From NCBI GenBank assembly GCA_022560025.1, contig JAFISE010000119.1, forward strand, positions 31,513 to 95,512: a DNA stretch of 64,000 nt, given 5' to 3'. Shown in pieces: positions 11,240 through 23,210 of this stretch (position 1 is its first letter; every line of letters starts with the position of its first letter). The position numbers were made by a program, and so were the translations under genes. The notes beneath the pieces are model-generated. The model did no database searches and was not told where the DNA came from. It saw nothing but the letters and a program-made list of their open reading frames with translations. The stretch is from Stagonosporopsis chrysanthemi. Its lineage: Eukaryota > Ascomycota > Dothideomycetes > Pleosporales > Didymellaceae.

Positions 11240-13212
11240 TCATCCTAGCATCTCCCCCCAATCAGGCGTGACTACAAACTTGCCCTTCACGCGCCCAAAG
11301 GAAACAGCCTCGCCCGCGTCCTCGGGTACCACGCGGTCCTTCTCAGGCACGACGTGGATGCTGACGACTTCCTGCAGGAAACTTGCCTTGTTGCCGGGTG
11401 CAAGCTCGTAGCTTGTGCCTCCCCAGTCCAATGTTGTGCGCCCCGACTGTCGGACCCGCAGCTTGCCCACCAAGCCACTTGCGAAGCGCGGGCCTTGCGT
11501 GGGTTTGGCTGCGGCATCAGAGAAGCCTTCTTCGACCTTGACCTTGACTGCTTCTTTCTTAATGAGCGGTGCTGGTGCTGACGTCTCGGCGACGTCGGAG
11601 GCCTCTTTTTTGACGCCAGGCTCGAGCAATTCGGGCATGAGAGGCGGGATTTGGAACAGATAGACGTTGTTATCTCGTACAGTGGGTTTTGGTGGTGCAG
11701 CTGCGCCGTCCGCCATGGCTGTGTCGCCTGATGTATCGGCAGCAGGTGCGTCTTCTGGGCCCAGCTCTGCACGGATGTGTTTGCGATTCTCGAGAAAGCG
11801 TGACCATTCTGCTCGGTCTTCGTCTGTTTGAAGCACGGGCTCCACTACGCTTCTTGAGCGACCTTTGCCCTTTCGTTCGAGGGTGGGCGATTGTGGCTCT
11901 TCCTTCTGCGGGGGTTCTGTCTGGTCGGCATCCAGGCCTACTTGTTCTGCATCGGGCATCTGCTCATCGTCGCTGGCGTGCTCGGCTTTGACTTGAACGT
12001 CTAAATCGTCCGCATCTTGCCATACGCCTTTGAAGGGCTTGCGCACGCCTGTAATTTCCAAATCGCTTGCCTTGCCCTTTCCCTTGCGCGATGCCTGCCC
12101 TGATCGTGCTCCACCTGACCTGCCACTGGTCGTCCCTGTGGCCTCTGCTGTGTCTTTTGGTGCAGTCTCAGCGCTAGCTTCTGTGTTCAGCGCTAATGTC
12201 TTCTCTTGGTGTTCTTTCCGTGTGATTCGAATCGGCAGCGCTGATCTCGAAGGCCGCTCGTGACCATCGTCTCCTTCCTCATCGTCGGAGATCTCGATCA
12301 AATCGATGTCTCGCCGAGGGAACTCTTGGTCCTCCTCGTCCTCAGAAGATTCCACAACTCCACCATCCTCTCTTTTGATCCCTGAGCTGCCGCCTCCACC
12401 GCCACCTCCTCCGCTGCCACCAAGGCCTCCTGATCTGCTCGATCCGCCCTCGTCACCCTCGTTCTTAACGCGCACCGCTCGTGATCCCGATCCAGCTCCG
12501 AATCCAGAGAAGTTACGATTGTTTACTTTGCGATCTGCCGTGTTTATTAGTGTGGACCAATGTAAAGCCCGTGATGCTGCCTACCTTCTTTTGAGCTGCC
12601 AAGCGAGAAGGGTCCGCTCATAGCACCACTGTAGCCGCCACGACCTCTCGTAGACCTGCTAGCCGCCTTTGCCGCTTCCTTCTCTTTCCTTCTAGCCTGA
12701 TAAGCAGCTTCCTTCTCCTGGTCTCGATTCCTAATCTTCTCCCTCTCTAGCTGTTCTTTCTCAAGCGCTGCTCTGTCCTCCTTGCTTCGGCGACCAGTAA
12801 ACATAGGCTTGGGCATCGTCTTCTTGCCTGCCTTAACGGTGCCGCGTTTCACAGAAGGTGACGCAGATCTGGAAGACGGCTCTGCGCTCTTCAGACCACC
12901 AAGGCGCTGAACGGGAGGACGAGTCGTGGCTTCGGCGCCATCTTGTGGTGTCGCGGCCGCAGAGGATGTGTCGTTCGGCGTCGAGTCGTCACCCGCAGGT
13001 GTTGGTGGCTTTGCATCGACATCGCCTTCTTCCTTGGGCGGAATTGCCTCTGGAGGCTCAGTTTCTGTAAGCGTGTCGGCGGGCGCATCGAACGTCGGCG
13101 GGGTCGTAGTCTCTACGGCTTCGTTAGGGCTCCCGGCAGCTCGCCCTGCCGCTCCACCTCCCCTTCCCTCCGTACGCGCACGTATGCTTGCTTTTCCTCG
13201 CTTTGGTGGCAT
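11240..13212 (-). CDS. RPC53: RNA polymerase III subunit RPC4 (RPC53)
   Basis: Exons 13212-12585 and 12534-11240 flank a 50-nt intron (GTAGGC...CAG), giving 640 residues. The start MPPKRGK and the long charged, Pro/Ser-rich N-terminal half fit RPC4. A basic helix-rich segment (about residues 145-200, many K/R/E) precedes an acidic SDDE region. The conserved C-terminal RPC4 domain (about residues 520-640) has the family-type sequence GKLRVRQSGRT, then a Trp-Gly-Gly stretch, and ends near VVTPDWGEMLG. RPC53 pairs with RPC37 on polymerase III and acts in promoter opening, termination and reinitiation on tRNA and 5S genes in the nucleus. A Gly-rich stretch near residue 240 and many Asp/Glu clusters are low complexity. 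Assignment rests on the C-terminal domain. Confidence 0.88.
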
Positions 13213-13749
13213 TGTGTACTGAGGCGCAGTTGTCCCGACTGGAGAGGTGACTCGGTAACTTCGCAACCTAATTTTTGGTAATATCTTATCGATAACGACT
13301 TCGCGCGGTTTCACTGCAAGCTCCAACACGACGTCACATGAGCTACATGTCTCGCGAAAGATTCGAAAAATCACGGCTGTGGGAAAACTAATCTCTCGAA
13401 ACTGCATCTCATTTTTGATTCGTCATCCACCATGTATGGGTGAGAGCCTTTAGCTCAGGTCCTCATCCAACGCGAACAATTACAATATCTCTTGACCCAC
13501 AAACTATTCTTGATCAAGCAGCAGTGTTAACAAAGATGGTATGCCAATAAGTAAACGTCATGCTCCTCCCATGCGCGCTAGAAATGTTGGAAATAGTCTG
13601 CTCCCGGAACGCCAGCCGTGAAAACATCTTCCATGAACATGCTGTATCGAGTGGCGTCCAGCACGAACGCAGCCGCAAAACAAAACAATAAGGTTAAGAG
13701 GAGACAAAGTTAGAATCAACGAAGCCGGGTATAGACGCCGTTAGCGGGT
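13213..13749. other. Intergenic, 537 bp
   Basis: It spans the RPC53 promoter and the VAC8 3' end; both genes lie on the minus strand. No coding frame or RNA gene was recognised. Confidence 0.55.
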
Positions 13750-15761
13750 TCAACCCTCGACAAGCGCCTTGGGGTTGTTGCCCAGAAGCTCAAGGCATCT
13801 GCGGGCGAGCGTGACAACCTCGCCCTCGCCGTCCTCGTTGTCTTCGTCGTCGGACTCGATATTACGCTCGGATATCTCTGTGACCATATGGATGATCTCA
13901 TCCGACTTGGAGATGCGCTCTGAAAGTCGAGCATCCTCAGACTCAAGGAGCTGCAACAACGTCCAGATGGCGATATGCTGGAATGTGGGGTCGCCACTGG
14001 CCAGGAAGCGACGGAGGTAGCCGTGAATGCCACCGGCAGGTTCGGTCCAGTTCTGAATGAAAATTGTGTAGTCGCCGACTGTGGACATTAGCTTGGATCG
14101 TGAAGCAGCTCAAAAATCACTTACCCTTTGAAGACAGGTTGCCCAAAGCAGCAGCGCTGTTGCCCTGGACTTCAATACTGTCCGATTCTGTGAGTGGGAT
14201 AAGAACGTCGAAAACACCAAGGTTGAGCAAATGAGGCTTCAGCTCTTCACTGAGTGCGAGGACGGCGATTGCTGCTGTCATCTCAGACTGCACAGGCAAT
14301 CGCACATTCAAGACCAGCTGCTTGCATTTCTGCACAGCACCTGCCTCCAACACCAACTGCTTGTTCTTGTCTGAGCTTGCAGCAAGATTGCGAAGAGTCG
14401 AGATGGCATGGCATTGGATCTCGTCGTTCTCAGTAGAGCCGAGAAGGTCGACCAAGGGACGAAGGAACCCGGCTTCGATGATTGGCGATTCGTTCGCGGG
14501 GTGAATGGAAATGTTTCGTATACATGCAACGGCGGAGAGGATAAGAGGGAGGTACGACGATTGCAGAAGACGGAGGAGGGACGGCAGACCACGAGCGCGG
14601 ACAATGTCGAGCTGATAGCGCTCATCTGACGCCAAGTTACGCAAGGCAAGCGCGGCCTGACATTGTACCTTGGGCGACGAAGACTCCATCAAGTGGACCA
14701 GCGACTGTACGAGACGGCCCTCGGTCTGGGCGAGCTTCGCGCGGTTGCTGGCGTCAACGGCGATATTGCTGAGCGCTGTTGTGCAGTAGTACTGGACATC
14801 AACGTCTGTGGAGGAGAGGAGCTGAACAAGCACAGGAATTGCGCCGGCGTTGACGAGCTGTTGGCGGTTGTCATCTGGTGAAGAACGATCAGCATCTGCC
14901 CCTCTACACAACAATACATTGAAAACATACCTGAATGTGTCATGTTCAGTAACGCGCCGGTGGCGTTCCTTTGCACGCGCATGTCCCTGGACTTGGCCAG
15001 ACGCGTGAGGGGCTGCAGGGCTCCCGAGCGTGCGATCTTGGCCTTGTTGTCCTCGTGCGTCGCCAGGTTGGTGATGCACCCGACAGCATTGCATTGGACC
15101 TCGACATTGGGAGAGTTCATCTGCTTGATGAGGGGCGCAAGTCCGCCCAATGCGACAATGGCAACCTTGTTTTCGGCTACGCGGCGTTAGTGGTGGGTGG
15201 TGGGTATGGTGAGCGGTGACGTACTATTCACCGCCAGGTTACCAAGGGCGGCGCTGGCAGCGCGCTGGACCTCGAGGTCGGGGTTCTGGAGTAGGAAGAG
15301 GATGGGTTCCAGCGTGTCGCGGTCGACTTCGCGGACATCTGGGTGCAGGCGTGGTCAGCGGTGCAAGACAGGCGTGACGTGCAGGGCCAAGTACCTCGTT
15401 CTGTAATCTCGGCAAAGGTCAAGCTTGCCGACCTCTGCAAATCGATGTTGTCTGAATATACTAGCGTTGATAATGCGCGGAGGGGCTCGCCGGAGAAGAA
15501 GTCGGTCTCAGCGCGCTGGGTGCGGTCAGTATGCGGGCGTGCAGCGCAGAGGCGGCGGGGAGAGAGGTACATTTTCAAGGAAGCCTAAGAGATCGGCGAC
15601 AGCTTCACGCTCGCTATCGGCCAGCACAGGGTCATAGATGCTGTCCTTGGAGCGTCCTGCGTGCAGTCAGATTAGTCGTGCGGGACGATGGACGGCGGGT
15701 GGTTGGGATGCATACCGCCGCAGCACGAGGCGCACAGCCTGGAGAAGAACTGGGACACCAT
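13750..15761 (-). CDS. VAC8: Vacuolar armadillo-repeat protein Vac8
   Basis: Seven exons: 15761-15716, 15656-15571, 15515-15395, 15338-15225, 15176-14931, 14874-14125, 14078-13750. All junctions keep frame, giving 563 residues. About eleven armadillo repeats run from residue 45 onward with the family sequences RAETDFFSGEPLRALSTLV, LAVNTENKVAIVALGGL and the recurring VQ-x3-A-L-N/G-LA pattern. The tail is acidic (SDDEDNEDGEGE). Vac8 is a vacuole-membrane adaptor for inheritance, nucleus-vacuole contacts, autophagy and homotypic fusion. The N-terminus, MVSQFFSRLCASCCGG, offers Cys residues for palmitoylation, but position 2 is Val, not the Gly needed for N-myristoylation, and no other in-frame ATG lies nearby upstream. 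Confidence 0.95.
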
Positions 15762-17260
15762 GATGCCGTGCCGCTCGAGGTTCAAGGGCCCAAGAGGGCT
15801 GCCCGCGGGGTGGAGAGGGGGCGACGGTGGGCGGCGACGGGAATCGCAGGCCAGGCAGACAGGAGACGCGCAGCTCAGGGGCGCGCTGCGACGTGCGATG
15901 GACGGGCTCGCGGCGGTGATGTGGTGGTGAACGCGGGCGCCCAGAGTGATGTGTCGGTCGCCCGTGTTGGACTGGGGCTGTCAAGCAAGCACACGGCAGC
16001 GCTCCACTGGCGCACGGCCTGTTAGGCGCGCTGGGAAAGCTCCTCCGAGATTCGTTGGATTATCACATGGAAAAAAGCGGGTGCGCTGCGAGGCTTGGGC
16101 GCGCGGCGGGTAACAAAGGCGGAAGGGAAGGGAAGGGTCTGAGCTAGCACAGAGGTCGAAGTCGAAGGGGGCAAACAACGGCTGCGAGGACGTTGGATGT
16201 GTGTTTGTATGTATGTGTGCGTGCGTGCGCAGACAGGGCGTTTGGCTGCCCTTGGAGGCTGCGTCCTCGTGCACACCTCTGGCATGGACTCTGGCTGCCC
16301 GGAAGCACACGGCGGTGCCAACAGCATCATGCGGCGCCTCTATTGAGTCTGCTCCCGACTGCTGTGCGAGTGTGGCTTCGAGCAGTGGTGGTCTTTGTTT
16401 CGTCGCCCTCGTCCCGCACATAGTGCACGCCAGTCGCCAGCGCCCTGCATGAACTGCTTGTCGACTAGGTAGATGGCCGACCCCACGCTGACTGTTGACA
16501 TGACCTGCTCAGTACTTTGCACCACTGCGCGCCGCAGACGGGCGCACAGGGCGGAGCCATCATGCCAGAGCCTCACCACCGCCCGGCCTGGGTCAACCGT
16601 TGCGCGGGGGCGATGCTGCTGCACCTTGGCTCCATGACTCCTCCAGACCACGCTCACAACACCATGGCCGCCGGCGCCCTCGCCGTGCACCGTGGGTACG
16701 TCAACTCGCCGTGTGCTCCCCAAGGCTGCCCCAGCGCTGCGCCCAGTCATGGTGCGCACACGCAGCAGCTTACCCCAGACGCTCGTCCCATTTGCCAGAG
16801 CTTTGGCGATCTTGTGTGACGCTATGCTGCTCGGCAGCCATCCCCTCTCCGGTGTACGCCGAAGCGGACTGTGCGTGGGGTGCGTGATGGTGGAGTGAAA
16901 GTTTAAGACGGTCGCCTGCCCCCAGACGGCCGTCATTGCCAGTGTTTGCTTGACTACCTACGCGCCCAATTGCCTGCGCTTCAACATAATCGCCTCGCCG
17001 CGCGACCCCCAGCCATCCATCGGCCGCAATCCCCCGCAGGCATACCGCGTCCGTCGTGGCTGCTCGGCGCAAATTCCACGCTAGCTCGCTCCCACAAGCA
17101 GGCATCCGTTGCTCCTGGACACATTCATATTGACAATCACTTCACACGCCCTCCGTGTTCTCCCGTCACTGTCCATCGGCGCGACCCCACGGCCTGAATA
17201 TTAATAAAACAGGCGTCGCAGCTGTTTCGAGGTTTGCATCCACCACAGTGCACCGATTTA
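15762..17260. other. Bidirectional promoter region, 1.5 kb
   Basis: It separates the divergent VAC8 and kinase genes. Several long GC-rich frames overlap one another on both strands (for example 15531-16025 and 16340-16936), a pattern of GC-biased non-coding DNA rather than genes. A TG-rich stretch lies near 16196-16232. It probably carries both 5' untranslated regions and promoters. Confidence 0.55.
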
Positions 17261-19150
17261 ATGGCCCCGCAGCCATCCTCACACATTTTCCAGAAGCTCA
17301 AGCTCGATACCTCGGCGCCCCACAAGCGGGTTGCATCGACTTTTGATTCGATCCCGCGCGCCGACTCGGCGCAGAATGGCTATGCGCAGTCGCAAGACGA
17401 TCTCGACCATGTCGAGGGCCACAAGATCACCGATGGCCCGTTCAAGACTCGCCATCATAACGGCTCTCACGGTCACATAGGCACCTACGATGGCGGCGTG
17501 GGCATGTCGCTGGGGCGCACCCTCAGCAACGAAAAGACCATGGAGGAGTTGTTCCGGCGGCGGAAGACGTCTATCAGCTTCGACAATGAGGTGCAGCTCG
17601 ACACTGGCGATCGCGTTGGTCTGGAGGTCCCCATACCAAAGCCCAAACCGCGACAGTCTTCATCTTACACGCCTGAAGATGGCAGCTACTCCGAGGGCGA
17701 GTACCTCGAGATGCCCTTCAACTCTCGCCGAGTACTCGCGCGTCAGACGAGTAACAGCCAGGGACGCTATCCGCTGCTCCAGTCCACCGTAGACGATCTG
17801 GTCAACGATCCTGAGTACACCGATCAAGTCGCATCCCTCACCTCTGAAGCCACCGCCTCGCCCATCGAGGAAGCGCGCACGCCCCTCGAGACACCCACTG
17901 AGTACATGCTTTCGCCGCTTCCTGCCACCAGCTCACCATTGGAATTTCCCCTCTTTTCGCCCATGAGCCGCGGACCGACCAGGAACAGGAGCTTTAGGAC
18001 CGAGATTAGCGAAGATGGCAGTCTGAGACGAGCTAGCCGGCGATCCTCTAACCGTTCTGGCCGCTCTTTGTCGTCCATGTCCCCAGCCGCTTCGTTTCTT
18101 GCGCGCTACAAGGCGTCAGAGGCACCATTGAGAGAACCGCAGCCAGACGACGAGGGCCAGGGCCTTGGCTACGACAACGAGTACATCATCGGCAAGCAGA
18201 TTGGCTATGGTGGATTCAGTATTGTCAAGGAGGTGACGAGCATGGAGAATGGCAAGCCGGTCGTTGACGCCGTCAAGATTGTGCGGAAGCAGCAGAGCAA
18301 CAAGTCCGAGTTCGAGAATGAAGCGCTTCAGAGCCAGTTCGACCACGAGGTGGAAATGTGGCGCTTCCTACGACACCCATACATTCTTCCCCTCATCAAA
18401 GTCTACACCACCGACTACGCCACTTTTTGCATTACAAAACTGAACAAAGGCGGGACATTATTCGATATGATTCGGGACATACGGCGCAAGCAGAAGGCCG
18501 GACTATCAAAGGGGCTGGTGAAGCGCTACGCATATCAATTGGTCTCAGCGCTACGATATCTACACAACGACGTTTGCGTTGTTCACCGCGACGTTAAGCT
18601 CGAGAACTGCCTTCTTGATATGAGTGCACCCAATGCTGCAGTCGAGGGCGGTGATGTACTGCTTTGCGACTTCGGCATGGCAGATTTCATAGTCCGAGAT
18701 GACCGCGAAGGGCCTGATCCACATTCAAATGGACACAACCAGAACATCGGTCCTGCCGATACTAGCACGTCGGTCCAGGGCAGTCTGCAATATGCAGCAC
18801 CTGAGCTGTTCAGCTCTACTGGTGCGGCGTTGTTCTCGCCCGCAGCAGACATCTGGGCGTTTGGTGTCGTGCTTTATGCATTGCTCACATCCACTTTACC
18901 TTTCAACGAAGGTCTGGACGCGAAGACAACCACAAAGATCCTGAAAGGCGAATGGGACCAGGAGGCCGTGCGTTCTGCAGAAGCGTTGCGGGACGGAGGC
19001 GTAGAAGAGGCGCTTGCGCTGCTGAAGGGCTGTCTCGAGATGGATGTCGAGCAACGCTGGACGATTTCCGACGTTCTCGAATGCGCCTTTTTCAGCGACT
19101 GCGCAAAGAAGTACGAGGACGTGTCACGCTCGTGGACACCCAAGGATTAA
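17261..19150 (+). CDS. Serine/threonine protein kinase with long N-terminal extension
   Basis: Single exon from ATG 17261 (MAPQPSS), 629 residues. Residues 1-300 are disordered and Ser/Arg/Pro-rich with many possible phosphosites. The kinase domain spans about 308-620: Gly loop GYGGFS near 315, catalytic Lys K339 in AVKIV, HRD at 442-444 followed by VKLEN (a Ser/Thr kinase signature), DFG at 470-472, and APE at 513-515. An insertion of about 30 polar residues separates DFG from APE in the activation segment. All catalytic residues are present, so it should be active. The domain resembles the CAMK/Snf1-like group loosely, but I cannot place it in a named subfamily. Localisation and targets are unknown. 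Confidence 0.85.
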   Translation: MAPQPSSHIFQKLKLDTSAPHKRVASTFDSIPRADSAQNGYAQSQDDLDHVEGHKITDGPFKTRHHNGSHGHIGTYDGGVGMSLGRTLSNEKTMEELFRRRKTSISFDNEVQLDTGDRVGLEVPIPKPKPRQSSSYTPEDGSYSEGEYLEMPFNSRRVLARQTSNSQGRYPLLQSTVDDLVNDPEYTDQVASLTSEATASPIEEARTPLETPTEYMLSPLPATSSPLEFPLFSPMSRGPTRNRSFRTEISEDGSLRRASRRSSNRSGRSLSSMSPAASFLARYKASEAPLREPQPDDEGQGLGYDNEYIIGKQIGYGGFSIVKEVTSMENGKPVVDAVKIVRKQQSNKSEFENEALQSQFDHEVEMWRFLRHPYILPLIKVYTTDYATFCITKLNKGGTLFDMIRDIRRKQKAGLSKGLVKRYAYQLVSALRYLHNDVCVVHRDVKLENCLLDMSAPNAAVEGGDVLLCDFGMADFIVRDDREGPDPHSNGHNQNIGPADTSTSVQGSLQYAAPELFSSTGAALFSPAADIWAFGVVLYALLTSTLPFNEGLDAKTTTKILKGEWDQEAVRSAEALRDGGVEEALALLKGCLEMDVEQRWTISDVLECAFFSDCAKKYEDVSRSWTPKD

Positions 19151-20246
19151 TTTGTGGACACCTCTCATGTGAAAATGATTGCATGCACTTGCATAGACGA
19201 CGATGTTGGATACGATACCCCTCTCCTTTTCTTTCCGCTTGGCATAGCATTTCTCCGGTCGGCAGAGTTGTTTCTTTTTATGGATACCCTTCTTCATCCC
19301 ACTCAGTCATTGCGCGTTAGTCTCTGGGGGCGTTTGATTTTAGTTCGTTTTACCTTCTGAGGTACGCATGAACACGTGTGGTTGGTTGTTTTGCATTAGG
19401 GCACAGCGAATAGCTACGAGCTTGTGAGACAACACCTCAATGCATACGTCATACACAACCTTATCACATCCTTTACTCTTTTCATCGTTCATTCAAACGT
19501 TGTCTTCTTCGTTACGTGTCTACTGCTAAAATGCTGCCGTTTCATGGGCTGCAGACAGTTGTTCCCAGCCTCGTGGTGCCCCCGCATCTGCTTCTTCTCT
19601 CACTCCACTCTCGATCTCGCTGGAACTCTGCATCTCGGCGACACCTCGATGGCTCGACACACTTCACACTTCATAGTAGGCAGCCACAAACAGCTCATCT
19701 CTGATACAGTCTGTCCTCCGTGCCAGGTCGCAAGTCGTCCACGCAAGGTACCGCAGCTATAGCACCGAGAAGGACAGGTAAGGCACGCGCTGTCGCAGTA
19801 GCTGGAGTTAGTGTCTACGCAGCCATCGACACGGCTTCCAGCAAAGCCTACATGTCACCGGTCATCTTCATTTTCCTAGGCGAGCATTACCGGCAGTGCT
19901 TGCAGCTGACACTCGCATGCTGTTGGCAACAGTCATCTCGTCCGCTTCTTGACTGGAGGTGATGATCTGTCTTTATGCAAGATGCCCACGCCATGTGCCA
20001 CATCTTCAAGCTCCTGCACGTTGTGGTTGCGGCTGCGACTCAGCACCTTCCTAAGTCAGGTCTGCAAACAAACAAAGCAAACGCTAGGAGCTGGTCACCG
20101 AGCCAACACCGCCAGCGCTTTCGACCCGTCTTTTCTGGCAGTTCTACGACATGACATTATATCGATTACTCAAAAGGTAGAGACGCCTCCGTCGACCATC
20201 CGCTCTGATTCCACAATCAGGGCTCATAGCCGTCGTATTCATAACA
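19151..20246. other. Intergenic, 1.1 kb
   Basis: It contains the 3' end of the kinase transcript (T-rich after 19200) and the promoter of the glutaminase gene. Open frames on the plus strand are short or lack a start codon. No repeat or RNA gene was recognised. Confidence 0.55.
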
Positions 20247-22461
20247 ATGTTCACCCTATTCATAATTGCCTTCAGCTATCTGCTCTCTGTTACAACTCAA
20301 GAGTCAATTTTTATCCCTGCACGTCCACCTTCTTACCCCCTAGCCGTGAAGAGCCCGTACCTGAGCGCCTGGCTCCCAGCAGGCAGCGACGGAGGCAATG
20401 GCGGATACCTGCCCGGCCAATGGCCACAATTCTACACGTCGGTATCCCGAGCCTCTACGAAGAACTCTCATTAAACGCAAGTAGGGGACAGACACTTGGC
20501 TGGACAGGCCTAGTTCGCGTTGACAACGTGACCTTCACGTGGATGGGCGCGCCAAAAGACATTCCAGTCGCCACCCAAACAGCAGCAGAATATACCGCCA
20601 CTAGCAGCATTTTTGCGATCGATGTCGGCGGTAAAGTAGCCCTGAAAGTGACATTCTTGTCGCCGCTCACGCCCACGGATCGAAAGCGCCAATCTTTGGT
20701 GTCCTCTTATCTGAACATCGAGGTCGTGTCGGTCGATGGACAGGAGCATGACGTGCAGATATACACTGATATTAGTGCTGGTGCGTCTGAATTCCCTCCC
20801 AATCGTAAGGAAATGTAAGCATTGACACACGTAATAGAGTGGATCTCTGGTGACCTCTCTGCCCATGCGACCTGGGACTTTGGCTTGACAAACGATGTGG
20901 TGTATCACAGGCTATCAAGGCGCGATCAGCAGATGTTCTCTGAGGTCAAGGACAGAGCGGAGTGGGGAAATTTTGTAAGTCTCTCAGACTCTCTCGACCT
21001 GAGCCTATGCTAAACCCTTCCCAGTACTACGCTACTGATGCTCGGAATGGCGTTACTTACCAGTCAGGTGTTGACAGCGACGTACGCGGTACTTTTGTGA
21101 CTGAAGGACGGTTGGCGAGCTCGAACGACACCAACTATCGTGCTATCAACGACCACTGGCCGGTCTTTGGATACGGGATAGAGCTTGGAAGAGTTGGGTC
21201 ATCGGTTACATCTGATCTGTTCTCGTTGGGTTTGTACCAAGATGAGGCGATCCAGTTCGTAGGCGCCAATGGATTGACTGTGCTCCCATCTCTGTGGAAC
21301 AGCTACTTTGCGGACAAATTCGAGGCTCTGGTCTTCTTCCACCAGAGCTACGAAGAATACAGCAGGCTGTCTTCTGAGTTGGACAACCAAATCTTAGAAG
21401 ATTCCATCGCAGCTGGTGGAGAGGACTATGCGGTGTTGACGACACTGGCTGCGCGCCAGGCTTTTGCAGCGACTCAGCTTGTCGGCACCGCAGAAAAGCA
21501 CTACCTGTTTTTGAAAGAGATATCATCAAATGGAAACACCCAGACAGTCGACGTCATCTATCCTTCATCGCCTATCTTTCTCTACACCGACCCAGAGCTG
21601 ATCAAATTACTCCTGGACCCCCACTTCGAAAATCAAGAAAATGGACTATACCCCAATTCATGGGCCATACATGATCTTGGAACGCACTACCCAAACGCCA
21701 CTGGCCATCCAGATGGCAACGACGAGTCAATGCCACTCGAAGAATGTGGTAACAACATCATCACGGTGCTCGCCTACGTCCAGCGCACCGGCAACACCGA
21801 CTATATCGCAGAGCACTACCCCATCCTCAAGCAATGGGCGAGCTATCTTGTGGACTCCAGTCTCTACCCCGCAGAACAGCTCTCAACTGACGACTTCGCT
21901 GGTCACCTTGCAAACCAAACAAATCTCGCACTGAAAGGCATCATTGGTATTGAAGCAATGTCGCAGCTGGCCCTTCTCGTCGGTGAGACTGTAGACGCTG
22001 AAACCTACACAACCATCGCACACGACTATATCTTGCAGTGGCAGACGCTAGCTCTCGATCTAAATACCTCACCACCCCACGCTATGCTCAACTATGCAAA
22101 CGTATCGTCCTGGGGCTTACTGTACAATCTCTATGCCGACAGACTACTTAGTACACACCTCGTGCCACAGGAGGTGTACGACATGCAATCAGCATTCTAT
22201 CCTACGGTTAGAGAGGACTTCGGCGTTCCACTCGATACTAGGCATAGGTACCTGACGAAAGCGGACTGGGAGATCTTCAGCGCTGCAGTGGCGGGAGACG
22301 AAACAAAGAACATGTTCATCCAGGATTTGGCGAAGTGGGTCAACGAGACAAGGACGAGTAGACCATGGACGGATCTGTATCACGCGAGAGACGGGGGGTT
22401 CCCAGGCGTGGAGTTCAAGGCGCGACCAGTTGTTGGGGGTGTGTTTGCACTTTTAGTCTAG
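20247..22461 (+). CDS. Secreted glutaminase GtaA-like
   Basis: Exons 20247-20441, 20492-20780, 20838-20974 and 21025-22461 join in frame across introns of 50, 57 and 50 nt, giving 685 residues. The N-terminus is a clear signal peptide (hydrophobic, ending near residue 18). What follows matches fungal GtaA: PARPPSYPLAVKSPYLSAW, then GWTGLVRVD, YTDIS, a stretch of family blocks including LKEISSNGN and YPNSWAIHDLG, and a C-terminal GRTSRPW-type segment (here TSRPWTDLYH). These correspond to the DUF5127, DUF4965 and DUF1793 regions of that family. It should hydrolyse L-glutamine to glutamate and ammonia outside the cell. Many N-x-S/T sites fit secretion. The product is the usual size. Confidence 0.9.
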
Positions 22462-22579
22462 AAAGAAATGTTACAAGGTAAGCAGAACAGACGGTTGTTG
22501 AGTGGTAGAATCGTAGTATCGCCGCAATCTCGTTCATTTGACACGTTTACCGACCTCTTTGACCCCGCCCATCATCCTC

Positions 22580-23210
22580 TCACTTGCCCTCCCCTTCAAG
22601 CAACTCATCCACCTCCCCTTTCTCCTCCTTGCTCTTCCCCTTCCCCTTCCCTTCCCCCTTCTTATCCCCCTTCTTCCCCCCATCACCCTCCAACTCCTCC
22701 AGCGCCTTATTAGCATCCACATTCGCATCATACTCAACGTCCTCAACCCACTGCTCAAACAAGAACACGCGCCACCCCACATACGCCACGATTACCAGCA
22801 CCAGCGCAGAAGTAACCAGCATTTTGATCACGCCATAGAGTGAGATATGGGCGTAGTACCTCAGCCGCGGCGTAACGAGCTGCCGTCTCTCTTCCTGCGT
22901 ACATCGACATGTCAGCTTTGCTGTCTCTCTCTCTCTCTCCCTCCTCCTTCTCCACCACAACACTGCAGAAAACAAAAACAAAAACAAAAACCTCAAGCAA
23001 AAAACATACCTCCAGGTCCGGATTCACCGAATACAATATCCCTACCAACACGGCCAGAATCGCGCCCAGCAGCACCACAGTCAGCACCTGGATCGCGGCC
23101 AGCAGAATCGAAATGTTCTTCGTCGTGCGCAGCACCTTGTAGCCCGCGGCGACCAGCGGCGTCACTTGGCTGAAGGCGGCGTTAATTTCGCGGGAGTAAG
23201 GGATGCCCAT
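22580..23210 (-). CDS. Small two-TM membrane protein with Lys/Glu/Gly tail
   Basis: Exons 23210-23010 and 22894-22580 flank a 115-nt intron and give 171 residues. There are two hydrophobic segments, about residues 33-60 and 84-108. After them comes a Val-Glu-Asp stretch and a highly charged tail of alternating Gly-Lys-Glu. The intron carries a CT microsatellite and A4-5C repeats. I do not recognise the family; the arrangement suggests an endomembrane protein with both ends on one side. The coding strand is supported by frame continuity through the intron and by the TM pattern. It is convergent with the glutaminase gene, with only about 120 bp between the stops. Confidence 0.7.
22917..22998. 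repeat. CT and CAAAA microsatellites inside an intron
   Basis: Within the intron of the two-TM gene, a (TC)n run near 22922-22938 is followed by repeated CAAAA/CAAAAA units at 22971-22996. They are simple sequence and make this intron about twice as long as its neighbours. Confidence 0.8.

Noticed and set aside
15531..16936. Several long GC-rich frames on both strands between VAC8 and the kinase
   Set aside because: They overlap antisense and their residue content follows GC bias; the region is a divergent promoter.
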